Positions 32,551 through 40,736 of a DNA stretch of 57,367 bases are shown here, piece after piece; the stretch's first letter is position 1; every line of letters starts with the position of its first letter. The notes beneath the pieces were generated by a model. It did no database searches. It saw nothing but the letters and a program-made list of their open reading frames with translations, and was not told the origin of the DNA. Source of the DNA: Gammaproteobacteria bacterium (GTDB taxonomy: Bacteria > Pseudomonadota > Gammaproteobacteria > Steroidobacterales > Rariloculaceae); contig JAJEFE010000076.1 in NCBI GenBank assembly GCA_022820625.1, positions 1 through 57,367 on the forward strand, read 5' to 3'. The position numbers and the translations under genes were made by a program.

Positions 32551-33699
32551 ATGTTCAAGCTGATCCGCAGAAACCTGCTTCGCAACAAGCGCCGCACGAT
32601 CCTCACCGTACTGAGCATCGCGATCGCGCTGATATTGCTCTCGTTCCTCGATCTGCTGCTGGCCGCGATGTCGGGGGTCAACTCCGCCAACGCGAACCGC
32701 CTCGTGGTCCGTCACGCCATTTCCCTGACCTTCTCCATGCCCGCGGCCTACGAGCAGCGGCTGGCCGCCCTGGAGCATGTCGAAGGCATCACCATCATGA
32801 ACTGGTTCCAGGGACGCTATATCGATGACCGGCCGGAGAACTTTTTTCCACGCTTCGGCACCGATCCAGACACGTTTCCCGATGTCTTTCCCGAGCTTGC
32901 GCTCAGCCCCGGGGAAATCGATGCATGGCGGGCCGAACGCACGGCGTTCATCGCCGGCCGGGCGCTGGCGGAAGAAAAGGGTTGGGAGATCGGCGACGTC
33001 ATCACCGTCGAAGGGGACATCTACCCGGTGGACATCGAGCTGACACTGCGGGGCGTCTTTACCCATCCCACCGACGAAGCCGCCGAGCGCGTCCTCTATT
33101 TCGACTGGCAGTACGTGGAGGAAGCGTTGGGCAACCCGGGACAAATCAACTCCTTCTACGTGCTGCTCGATTCTCCGGACAACATGAACGAGACCATCGC
33201 CCAGGCGGAGGCCATGTTCGAGAATTCGCCGGACCAGGTGCGGGCGGAGACCGAGGCCGCGTTTTTCCTGTCATTTCTCGAGATGATGGGAAACATACAG
33301 TTCCTGTTTTCCGCCATTGGCCTTGCCGTGATCGCCTCCATCTTCTTCATCACGGTCAACACCATGGCCATGGCTTCCCGGGAGCGCACGACCGAGGTCG
33401 CCGTACTCAGAACGCTGGGCTTCACCCGCTCGAGGGTGCTCGCCATCGTGCTGTTCGAGTCCCTGGCCGTCGGCGTTCTGGGCGCGGCCATCGGACTCGC
33501 GGTCATGCCGGTCGTGACAGGCGCCATTTCGTCCGTTCTGGCGACCCAGGGCATCACCTTTTCGGAGCTGCGGCTGGACGACAGGACGCCGACGCTGGTG
33601 ATGGGCATCGGCGTGTTTCTGGGCCTGGCGGCGGGGCTGGTCCCCGCGCTTCAGGCGATGAACATGAAGATCGTCGACGGCCTCAGGCGGGTGGCCTGA
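32551..33699 (+). CDS. FtsX/MacB-type ABC permease 1
   Basis: This 382-residue permease has an N-terminal membrane helix (about 18-45: TILTVLSIAIALILLSFLDL), a large periplasmic MacB-PCD-like domain (about 50-255) and three C-terminal helices (about 258-290, 312-338, 352-378) of the FtsX fold, with ERTTEVAVLRTLGFTRSRVL between helices. Such permeases do not move substrate through themselves but transmit force to the periplasm. The start has GGAG about nine bases upstream. The stop overlaps the start of permease 2 by one base. In MacB the ATPase is fused; here ATPase and two permeases are separate, as in LolCDE. Confidence 0.9.
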   Translation: MFKLIRRNLLRNKRRTILTVLSIAIALILLSFLDLLLAAMSGVNSANANRLVVRHAISLTFSMPAAYEQRLAALEHVEGITIMNWFQGRYIDDRPENFFPRFGTDPDTFPDVFPELALSPGEIDAWRAERTAFIAGRALAEEKGWEIGDVITVEGDIYPVDIELTLRGVFTHPTDEAAERVLYFDWQYVEEALGNPGQINSFYVLLDSPDNMNETIAQAEAMFENSPDQVRAETEAAFFLSFLEMMGNIQFLFSAIGLAVIASIFFITVNTMAMASRERTTEVAVLRTLGFTRSRVLAIVLFESLAVGVLGAAIGLAVMPVVTGAISSVLATQGITFSELRLDDRTPTLVMGIGVFLGLAAGLVPALQAMNMKIVDGLRRVA

Positions 33700-34862
33700 T
33701 GATCCCGGTCAAGTACAACGTCCGGAGCCTGTTCGTGCGCAAGGCGAATACGCTCATGACCATCGTCTCCATCGCCTTCGTGGTGCTGGTCTACGTGGGC
33801 GTGCTGGCGCTTGGAGCCGGACTGCGGGTGGCGTTCACCGCCAGTGGCGACAACTCCACGGTGATCGTGCTGCGCGACGGGGCGAATTCGGAAATGGAGA
33901 GCTACTTCCCGACGGAAACTCACCGTATCCTGGCCTCGATGCCCGGCGTTGCGCGCGACGCCGACGGCGAGCCTTTGGCTTCCGGGGAGACCATGACGCT
34001 GCAGATTCTGGAGCGCCTGGACGGGAGCGAAACCAATGCGGTCCTGCGCGGCGTGGAAGACGGCGCCTTCGACCTTCGCCCCTATATTCGAATCGCCGAG
34101 GGTCGGCGATTCGTGCCCGGGCAAACCGAAATCATCATCGGCGACCAGCTCGAAGGAGAGGTGGGGGATCTGGAACTCGGCAGCGCGATCGACCTCGGGC
34201 GGTTCACCTTCACCGTGGTAGGCATCTTCGATTCCGGCGGCTCCAGTTACGGATCGGAAATCTGGGGAAACGCGCAGGAATTCGGCGATTCGTTTCGACG
34301 CCAAAACTATTACTCCTCCACTCGGCTGATGGCGGAATCCCCCGCACAGGTCGAGGCACTGATCGAGGAGATCGAAAGCTCCCAGCAGATCAACGTGACC
34401 GCGCAGGACGAGCCGGCTTATTTCGAAGCTCAGAGCAACATTTCCAGCGGCGTGTTTCTGAGGTTGGGCAACCTGATCGCAATAATGATGGGATTCGGGG
34501 CCTGTTTCGCGGCGGCAAATACGATGTACGCTCAGGTCGCTGCGCGCAGCAAGGAGATCGCGACGCTGCGTGTGCTGGGTTTCCGGCGGCGCACGATCCT
34601 GAGCGTATTCGTGCTGGAGGCCGCGGTACTCGGACTGGCGGCGGGCGCTCTCGGCGCGCTGCTCGCGCTGCCCCTGAACGGCCTGTCGGCGGGCACCACC
34701 AATTTCATGACGTTCAGCGAGGTGCGCTTCATGCTGCGAACCACGCCCGATGTGCTCGGGGCGGGGGTGCTCGTCGCCACGCTGACGGCCGTGGTCGGCG
34801 GGTTCTTTCCCGCGCTGTCGGCATCCCGGGCACCGATCACGACCCTGTTGAGAGAGGGCTGA
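33699..34862 (+). CDS. FtsX/MacB-type ABC permease 2
   Basis: This 387-residue partner permease has the same order: N-terminal helix (about 18-40: TLMTIVSIAFVVLVYVGVLA), a periplasmic domain (about 45-265) and three C-terminal helices around ARSKEIATLRVLGFRRRTIL. The periplasmic domain differs from that of permease 1, so the complex is heterodimeric. The ATG at 33699 overlaps the preceding stop by one base (TGATG), which implies coupled translation. It is the last gene of the terC-adaptor-ABC operon. The substrate is unknown; lipoproteins, peptides or a small hydrophobic compound are all possible. Confidence 0.9.
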   Translation: MIPVKYNVRSLFVRKANTLMTIVSIAFVVLVYVGVLALGAGLRVAFTASGDNSTVIVLRDGANSEMESYFPTETHRILASMPGVARDADGEPLASGETMTLQILERLDGSETNAVLRGVEDGAFDLRPYIRIAEGRRFVPGQTEIIIGDQLEGEVGDLELGSAIDLGRFTFTVVGIFDSGGSSYGSEIWGNAQEFGDSFRRQNYYSSTRLMAESPAQVEALIEEIESSQQINVTAQDEPAYFEAQSNISSGVFLRLGNLIAIMMGFGACFAAANTMYAQVAARSKEIATLRVLGFRRRTILSVFVLEAAVLGLAAGALGALLALPLNGLSAGTTNFMTFSEVRFMLRTTPDVLGAGVLVATLTAVVGGFFPALSASRAPITTLLREG

Positions 34863-34919
34863 CACGTAAGGCCGGCCAGCCCGATCTCCCGTTCGGTTTG
34901 CCCGTTCAGGGCCTGCGGC

Positions 34920-34957
34920 CACTGATACGGCGTCTTGTGGTTGATGGAGCACCAGCT
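34920..34957 (+). repeat. Dispersed intergenic repeat, copy A
   Basis: The copy runs CACTGATACGGCGTCTTGTG at its left half and GTTGATGGAGCACCAGCT at its right half. It aligns without gaps to copy B (38839-38876) and to copy C (minus strand, about 51531-51568). The core TTGATGGAGCAC is identical in all three. Confidence 0.7.
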
Positions 34958-34984
34958 CAAGCTGTCCACCGGACATCATTGGAC

Positions 34985-34990
34985 TACAAT
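34985..34990 (+). promoter_or_regulatory. Possible -10 element of the second TonB receptor gene
   Basis: TACAAT lies about 30 bases before the start codon, ahead of a strong GGGGAG ribosome-binding site. The -35 region at the proper distance (CTGTCC) is poor, so activator dependence is possible. Confidence 0.3.
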
Positions 34991-35020
34991 GAACCTTGAA
35001 CAACCAACAGGGGAGTCAGG

Positions 35021-37582
35021 ATGAGCCAGCCAGGCTGCATTCCCAGGTTCGGTTTCTTGCTGCTGTCGAAGTGCTGCGTTGCGCTTCCCGTGGCCGTCGC
35101 GCCCGCACTTGCTCAGAACCAGCCATCATTCGATCCGGCAAATCCAAGGGGTATCGAGGAAATCGTCGTGCTCGGAAGCCGGGCACGGGTGGAGACCCTG
35201 GCCAATGAGTTGCCGGTTGGCGTGGACGCATTTCAGGGCGTCGATATCGAGCGCGCCGGCGAGTCCGACCTCGGCGCTGCGCTGACGAAGCTGGCGCCGT
35301 CGTTCAACTATTCGCGCCAGTCGGTCGGTGACGGCGCCCTGTTGCGGGCGGCCACGCTACGGGGCCTGAGCCCCGACCAGACGCTGGTGCTGATCAACGG
35401 CAAGCGGCGTCACAACATGGCCTGGCTGCGCGTGCTGGACGGCGTCATCGGCTACGGCACGGGCGGTACGGATCTCGGCGCCATTCCGACCACGGCTCTG
35501 GAGCGTATCGAGGTCCTGCGTGACGGCGCCGCCGCACAATACGGCTCCGATGCCATTGCCGGCGTCATCAACCTGCAATTGCGAGACGGCGCCGATGGAG
35601 GGGAATTCACGCTTCAGGGCGGGACGGGGGACAGTAACGGCTCGCGCGTGGGCGCCGCTTTCAACGGCGGCATCCCGCTGGGTGCTGAAGGGTTCCTCAA
35701 TGTCACCGCGGAGTGGTACAAGGAAGAACCCCTGAACCGCAACGGCGGCAACGGCGGCCTGGACCCGGATTTCCAGGACCGGCTCATCACCCACAGTTCG
35801 CCGCTGAACGACAGCGCCTTTTTATTCCTGAATGCCGGGTTACCCATTGGCAACGATGCCGAACTCTACGGATTCGGCGGCCTGTCCCGCCGCGAGGGCC
35901 TGGCCAGCGGCGCCTATCGATTCCGCTACAACTACTGGGAGGGCCTGGAGTCGGGCGATTCGATGTGGGACTTCGTCGTTCCGAACTTCATCAACTTCCA
36001 CGAGCGCAACACGCACCCGGTCTATCCGAACGGCTTTCTGCCCTACGAGGAGGCGCGCATCGACGATATTTCCGGAGTTGTCGGCTGGCGCGGGACGGTC
36101 TCCGGCTGGGATCTCGACGTGAGCGCCGCGTACGGGCGCAACGAGTACATATTCGGCGTAATCGACACGATCAATGCTTCTATCGGCGCGCACTATCTCG
36201 ACCGCAACCCGACAGCAGGCGTCGCCGACATCATCGCCAACGCCGGCCCGCTCGACGGCGCCAGCGGAGGAATCGAATTCGATCAACTGACGCTCAACCT
36301 TGATGTGCGGCGAACCTTTGCCGACAGCGCGCTGAGCGCGCTGGCCGCAGGTCTCGAACATCGAGACGAGAACTACAGGCAGATCGCGGGCGATGAAGCC
36401 TCATGGTCGTGTGGATTGCCCCACGCCGAAGACTACGGCGGGTTCGCGGTCGGCCCCGACGGCGCGCCTCTGGAGGGCATCATCGCCGCCTGCGGCTTCC
36501 AGGGGTATCCCGGCTACAGCCCGCAGAACGCACGGCTGAGCGACGACAGCCGAAACAACAGCGGCGCCTACGTCGAACTGGAGTTTCAACCCGCAGATTC
36601 ATTCTCCGTCGCGGCGGCCCTGCGCGCGGAGAGCTACAGCGATGCCGGCTCGCAAACCACCGGCAAACTGGCTGCACGGCTGCAGCTCGGCGGCGGGTTT
36701 GCGCTCCGGGGGGCTGTGTCCACGGGCTTCAGGGCGCCGAGCCTTTCCCAACGGCGCTTCAATTCGATCCTGTTTGTCGGCAGCGAAACCGGACTCACGA
36801 CGGTTCTTGCCGTCAACGAGGGTCACGAGGTCGCCCGGGCGTTTGGCGTGGACTCCCTGGCGCACGAGACGTCCCGGAACCTGAGCGCTGGCCTGGTTCT
36901 GACGCTGGACGAGTTCGATCTCGGCATCGACGCCTACAGAACGAACGTCGAGGATAGAGTAGTCAGGTCCCGCAGGATCGACTGCGCCGGCTTCCCGGCC
37001 TGCGATGCGGTTCGCGTGGGAACGGCGGCGTTTTTCTTTAACGGCGTGGACACCGAAACACGGGGCGCCGACTTTTCCGCGCGCTGGGGAACGCCGCTGG
37101 CCGGCGGACACCTGTTGCTGTCGGCCAATGCCAATGTCAACGAGACCCGCATTGTCGGCCGCAACACGCCGGCCGGGGCGCCGGCCAACCTGGGATTCCC
37201 GGACTATTTCGGTGGTTGGACGGCGGATCTTCTCGAAAATGGACAACCGCAGCGCCAGGCCAATTTCACCGCGGACTGGGAGCACGACAGGTACGGCGGC
37301 CTGGTGCGCCTGAACCACTATGGCGCCACCACTCAGCACCCGCTGGACACCGGCATGATCCAGATGGATGCAGCAACGGTCGTGGACCTGGAAGCCCGAT
37401 TCCAGGCGGGCACCGTTCACGGCGCGCTTGGAATCAACAATCTCGCCGACAAGCTGCCCACGGAACTGGCGAAGACCCACCTGTCGAACATTCTGTGGGG
37501 TATCCGCTACCCGACGGAGACGCCATTCGGGTTGTTTGGCCGGTTTGTCTACTTGCGATTGAGCGTGGACCTTCCCAGGTGA
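35021..37582 (+). CDS. TonB-dependent outer-membrane receptor 2
   Basis: This 853-residue receptor has a signal peptide ending PALAQ and a TonB box IEEIVVLGSR near 45-54. The plug domain (about 55-190) contains SQVIDERD-like spacing without that exact motif: VLINGKRRHNMAWLRV, IPTTALERIEVLRDGAAAQY and DAIAGVINLQL. A long barrel then runs to a terminal strand (FVYLRLSVDLPR). The V-L-I-N-G-K-R-R-H motif is typical of the large sub-group of receptors in carbohydrate- or polyphenol-using proteobacteria, not of classic siderophore receptors. The ligand is unknown. The start has GGGGAG upstream. It is downstream of repeat copy A and followed by a terminator at 37723. Confidence 0.92.
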   Translation: MSQPGCIPRFGFLLLSKCCVALPVAVAPALAQNQPSFDPANPRGIEEIVVLGSRARVETLANELPVGVDAFQGVDIERAGESDLGAALTKLAPSFNYSRQSVGDGALLRAATLRGLSPDQTLVLINGKRRHNMAWLRVLDGVIGYGTGGTDLGAIPTTALERIEVLRDGAAAQYGSDAIAGVINLQLRDGADGGEFTLQGGTGDSNGSRVGAAFNGGIPLGAEGFLNVTAEWYKEEPLNRNGGNGGLDPDFQDRLITHSSPLNDSAFLFLNAGLPIGNDAELYGFGGLSRREGLASGAYRFRYNYWEGLESGDSMWDFVVPNFINFHERNTHPVYPNGFLPYEEARIDDISGVVGWRGTVSGWDLDVSAAYGRNEYIFGVIDTINASIGAHYLDRNPTAGVADIIANAGPLDGASGGIEFDQLTLNLDVRRTFADSALSALAAGLEHRDENYRQIAGDEASWSCGLPHAEDYGGFAVGPDGAPLEGIIAACGFQGYPGYSPQNARLSDDSRNNSGAYVELEFQPADSFSVAAALRAESYSDAGSQTTGKLAARLQLGGGFALRGAVSTGFRAPSLSQRRFNSILFVGSETGLTTVLAVNEGHEVARAFGVDSLAHETSRNLSAGLVLTLDEFDLGIDAYRTNVEDRVVRSRRIDCAGFPACDAVRVGTAAFFFNGVDTETRGADFSARWGTPLAGGHLLLSANANVNETRIVGRNTPAGAPANLGFPDYFGGWTADLLENGQPQRQANFTADWEHDRYGGLVRLNHYGATTQHPLDTGMIQMDAATVVDLEARFQAGTVHGALGINNLADKLPTELAKTHLSNILWGIRYPTETPFGLFGRFVYLRLSVDLPR

Positions 37583-37650
37583 CGCAGTGTATCTGCAAAT
37601 TTGGCAGCATTTTTCTCAATGTGATGTTACAATGGATAGCTGATAATCGT

Positions 37651-37715
37651 GTTGCAATAACGCAACGGATTGCAAAGAATTCGGGGAGTAACTTCCACTG
37701 ACCACGGCAGTGCCG
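37651..37715 (+). other. Cluster of hairpins upstream of a terminator, possible leader or small RNA
   Basis: GTTGC-AATAAC-GCAAC (37651-37666) and CACGGC-AGT-GCCGTG (about 37702-37716) form two stems. GAATTCGGGG occurs twice around the second one. The terminator at 37723 follows directly. This may be only the 3' end of the receptor mRNA, or a short RNA of about 100 bases; no clear promoter was found. Confidence 0.3.
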
Positions 37716-37722
37716 TGAATTC

Positions 37723-37749
37723 GGGGCGCAGTACGGGCGCCCCTTTTTC
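37723..37749 (+). terminator. Rho-independent terminator after the TonB receptor gene
   Basis: GGGGCGC-AGTACGG-GCGCCCC makes a seven-pair GC stem with a seven-base loop, followed by TTTTTCT. It lies between the receptor stop (37582) and the TRAP binding-protein gene (37788). Confidence 0.85.
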
Positions 37750-37787
37750 TTGGCCCAATTCACTATGGCATCGGTTAATATGGGCGG

Positions 37788-38834
37788 ATGGCCCGAACCA
37801 CCCCGGCAGTCCTCCTGACTCTCGCCGCAGCTTCCGCGCCGCTCTGCGCCCAGGAAGTGCGCCTGAAGGCGCATCACATGCTGCCGCCCGTGGCTCCCGG
37901 CCACTCCATGATGCTGGCGCCGTGGGTGGACAAGATCGAAGCGGATTCCGGCGGAAGACTGCAGATCGACATTTATCCCTCCATGCACCTCGGCGGTCAG
38001 GCCCCCGCGCTGATCGACCAGGCCTATGACGGCATCGTCGATATCGCCTGGACGCTGCCGGGATATACGCCCGGAAGGTTTCCCCGGATCGAGGTCTTCG
38101 AACTGCCCTTTCTGGCCGCGCACCCGGTGGTGATGAACTTCGCGATCCAGGACTTCATCGAAAATCATCCGGAAGAGTTCGCGGGCCACAAGCTCATCTC
38201 GGTGTTCGTCCATGCCGGGCAGCTCATTCATTCCAAGGAACCGATCCGTACGACCGCGGAACTGGCCGGCAGAAAGTATCGGATTCCCACGCGGGTTGCG
38301 GGCTGGATGGTGGAGTCGTGGGGCGCAACGGCCATCGGCACCACCGTCCAGAAAATTCCGGAGATGCTTTCCAGGGGTATTGTCGACGCGACACTGATCC
38401 CCTACGAGGCGTCCTTCGGGCTGAAGGTCCACGATCTGGTGGACTATCACATTCTGCTGGACAGCGAGACATGGCCGCGCCTCAACGCCCAGGTTCTCAT
38501 GGTGACCATGAACCAGGGGGCCTACGACCGTCTGCCCGCCGATCTGCGGGCGGTGATCGATGCCAATTCCGGGCGCAACATCGCCAGGTGGATGGGCGAG
38601 GCCTGGGTTGCCATGGAGGCCGCCGGCGAACAGGCCGCCGGAGACTCCGGAGAATACATTTATCTGCCGCCTGAAGAGGTTGAACTGCTGAGGCAGATGA
38701 GCCAGCGGCAGGTGGCCGAACGCTGGATTTCGGTGGTTGCCCGGGACGGCATCGACGGCGAAGCCCTGGTGGAGGAAGCCACCTCGTACCTGGAACATTA
38801 CGGCCAATTGTTCGCCGCCGGAACCCTGCAATAG
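37788..38834 (+). CDS. TRAP transporter solute-binding protein (DctP family), orphan
   Basis: This 348-residue periplasmic binding protein has a signal peptide ending PLCAQ. DctP features include LKAHHMLPPVAPGHSMMLAP, GGRLQIDIYPSMHLGGQ, a VDIAWTLPGYTPGRFPRIEVF hinge region and G-R-K-Y-R-I-P-T-R, in which the Arg normally binds a substrate carboxylate. It would capture an organic acid for a DctQM permease, but no dctQ or dctM gene is adjacent. It may serve a permease encoded elsewhere or act as a sensor. The ATG at 37788 is preceded by a weak GGGCGG. Repeat copy B follows its stop. Confidence 0.9.
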   Translation: MARTTPAVLLTLAAASAPLCAQEVRLKAHHMLPPVAPGHSMMLAPWVDKIEADSGGRLQIDIYPSMHLGGQAPALIDQAYDGIVDIAWTLPGYTPGRFPRIEVFELPFLAAHPVVMNFAIQDFIENHPEEFAGHKLISVFVHAGQLIHSKEPIRTTAELAGRKYRIPTRVAGWMVESWGATAIGTTVQKIPEMLSRGIVDATLIPYEASFGLKVHDLVDYHILLDSETWPRLNAQVLMVTMNQGAYDRLPADLRAVIDANSGRNIARWMGEAWVAMEAAGEQAAGDSGEYIYLPPEEVELLRQMSQRQVAERWISVVARDGIDGEALVEEATSYLEHYGQLFAAGTLQ

Positions 38835-38838
38835 GGTC

Positions 38839-38876
38839 ACTGATACGTCGTCATGATGTTGATGGAGCACTAGCAC
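38839..38876 (+). repeat. Dispersed intergenic repeat, copy B
   Basis: It starts CACTGATACGTCGTCATGAT and ends GTTGATGGAGCACTAGCA, four bases after the stop of the binding-protein gene. It aligns base for base with copies A and C and shares the invariant TTGATGGAGCAC. Confidence 0.7.
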
Positions 38877-39006
38877 CTTGGGCGCAACAGGGGCGCGCCG
38901 GTAGTTGCAGCCGCGTTTACGATCCGTTGCGCGCAAATGATCGAGTCTGCTGCGCACGAATTTTCGATTTCACCAACCAATAACGATCGGGCTCACCGCG
39001 CGAGAG

Positions 39007-39018
39007 CGAACACGTTCG
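39007..39018. promoter_or_regulatory. Short palindrome upstream of the SulP transporter
   Basis: CGAAC-AC-GTTCG is a 12-base inverted repeat about 25 bases before the GTG start. TACTAT at 39027-39032 could be a -10 element only if the mRNA has almost no leader; no Shine-Dalgarno is visible, so leaderless translation is possible. Confidence 0.25.
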
Positions 39019-39041
39019 TTGTTGGTTACTATTGACCCGAC

Positions 39042-40667
39042 GTGAACTACGATCTCAGGACCTTCCAGGGCGATCTCTTCGGTGGGCTTACCTCCGCGGT
39101 GGTTGCCCTGCCGGTGGCGCTGGCCTTTGGCATCGCCTCGGGCCTGGGGGCGGCTGCCGGGTTGTACGGCGCCATCGCGGTGGGTTTTTTCGCCTCGGCG
39201 TTCGGCGGCACCCGATCGCAGATTTCAGGCCCCACCCCGTCGATGACCGTCGCCATGGCGGTCATCGTGACCACGCATGCCGGCACCCTGACCGAAGCGC
39301 TGACCATCGTGGTGATGGGCGGACTGCTGCAGGTCCTGTTGGGCGTGTTTAAGGTCGGACGCTACGTGGCCTACACGCCTCACGTGGTGATCTCCGGCTT
39401 CATGTCGGGGATCGGCATCGTCATCATGCTGATCCAGGTGTTGCCCTTCCTCGGCGCCCCCACTTCGCCCGAGGGGCCCATGGGCGCTGTTCGGGAACTG
39501 CCGGCGGCGCTCACCAACATCAATCCCAGTGCGTTGGCCATCGCGCTTGCGACACTCGCCGTCGGAATCTTCTGGCCACCGCGGTTGGCCCGCCTGCTTC
39601 CCGCGCCCATCGTCGGGCTGATCGGCGGTACGCTGCTGGGGCTGTTCTGGCTGACCGATGCACCGGTCATCGGGCAAATCCCGTCCGGACTGCCGGGACT
39701 GCAACTGGGACTGCCCTCTCCCGCCTTTGTCGTCAGTGCAATCCACCCGGCGATCATCCTCGCCCTGTTGGGTTCGGTGGACAGCCTGCTCACATCCCTG
39801 ATCGCGGACTCGCTGACCGGAACCCGGCATAAACCGAACCGGGAACTCATCGGCCAGGGACTGGGCAACATGGTCGCGGGACTGTTCGGCGGGCTGCCCG
39901 GCGCCGGCGCCACCATGGGCACCGTCACCAATATCCGCGCCGGCGGCACCACCCAGGTATCGGGCATCCTGCGTGCCATCCTGCTGCTGGCGTTGTTGCT
40001 GGGTCTTGGCCGATTCGTCGAACCGATCCCCCATGCGGCGCTCGCCGGGATCCTGATGAAGATCGGCTGGGATGTGATCGACTGGCGTCTTCTGCTGCGA
40101 ATTCACCGCATTCAGCGCCACTATCTGTTCGTCATGCTGATGACCCTGAGCCTGACGGTGCTGGTGGACCTCGTGACCGCCGTGGCCATCGGTCTGATTG
40201 CCGCGGGAATGGCGCATGCGCGACAGTTGGAAGGCCTGGAACTGGACAGCGTGGTCTCGGTGCCGCTGCTGGACCGGACGTTCTTTGCGGGCGATGCGCG
40301 CATGGCGAACGTGGACCCTCTTTCGGCGCGCGTGGGGCTGGTGGCGATGCGGGGAAGCTTCACGGTGGCTTCTTCCCACAAGCTGGTGGCGGTGATCAGT
40401 GTCGACATCCGCGACCACGACGTGGTCATCTTCGATTTCTCGGGAGCGACTCATCTCGATGACAGTGCGGCCATGGTCATCGAGCGGCTCATCGACGTGG
40501 CCGGAAAGGCCGACACGGAAATCGTCGTCGCGGGCCTTGCAGGCTCCGTCAACGATGCGCTTGAGACGCTGAACATACTGCAGCGCGTACCCGAGGATCG
40601 CATCGTCGAAACGCTGGACGAGGCCCGGGATATCGCCGCCCGCCTACTCGACGAACGCACCGATTGA
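39042..40667 (+). CDS. SulP family anion transporter with STAS domain
   Basis: This 541-residue membrane transporter exchanges or co-transports an inorganic anion such as sulfate or bicarbonate. The membrane domain (about 10-400) has the SulP pattern GDLFGGLTSAVVALPVALAF, QISGPTPSMTVAMAV and GSVDSLLTSLIADSLTGTRH. The C-terminal STAS domain (about 425-535) has VIFDFSGATHLDDSAAM. The P-T-P-S-M-T motif and overall type are closer to bicarbonate-type SulPs (BicA-like) than to plant sulfate carriers, but the ion cannot be fixed. Translation starts at GTG with no visible ribosome-binding site. The cysC-sat pair lies 8 kb away, so a sulfate role is possible but not shown. A convergent ThDP enzyme gene follows. 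Confidence 0.9.
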   Translation: MNYDLRTFQGDLFGGLTSAVVALPVALAFGIASGLGAAAGLYGAIAVGFFASAFGGTRSQISGPTPSMTVAMAVIVTTHAGTLTEALTIVVMGGLLQVLLGVFKVGRYVAYTPHVVISGFMSGIGIVIMLIQVLPFLGAPTSPEGPMGAVRELPAALTNINPSALAIALATLAVGIFWPPRLARLLPAPIVGLIGGTLLGLFWLTDAPVIGQIPSGLPGLQLGLPSPAFVVSAIHPAIILALLGSVDSLLTSLIADSLTGTRHKPNRELIGQGLGNMVAGLFGGLPGAGATMGTVTNIRAGGTTQVSGILRAILLLALLLGLGRFVEPIPHAALAGILMKIGWDVIDWRLLLRIHRIQRHYLFVMLMTLSLTVLVDLVTAVAIGLIAAGMAHARQLEGLELDSVVSVPLLDRTFFAGDARMANVDPLSARVGLVAMRGSFTVASSHKLVAVISVDIRDHDVVIFDFSGATHLDDSAAMVIERLIDVAGKADTEIVVAGLAGSVNDALETLNILQRVPEDRIVETLDEARDIAARLLDERTD

Positions 40668-40736
40668 TGAGACCTTCTACCGGTCGGGGGCGCGTACTTC
40701 GGGTTCGGGTTCGTCGAGATTCGGAACCCGTGTGCG

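Noticed and set aside
37434..38957. 507-codon open frame on the minus strand
   Set aside because: Antisense to the TRAP binding protein and the end of the TonB receptor; no recognisable protein features.
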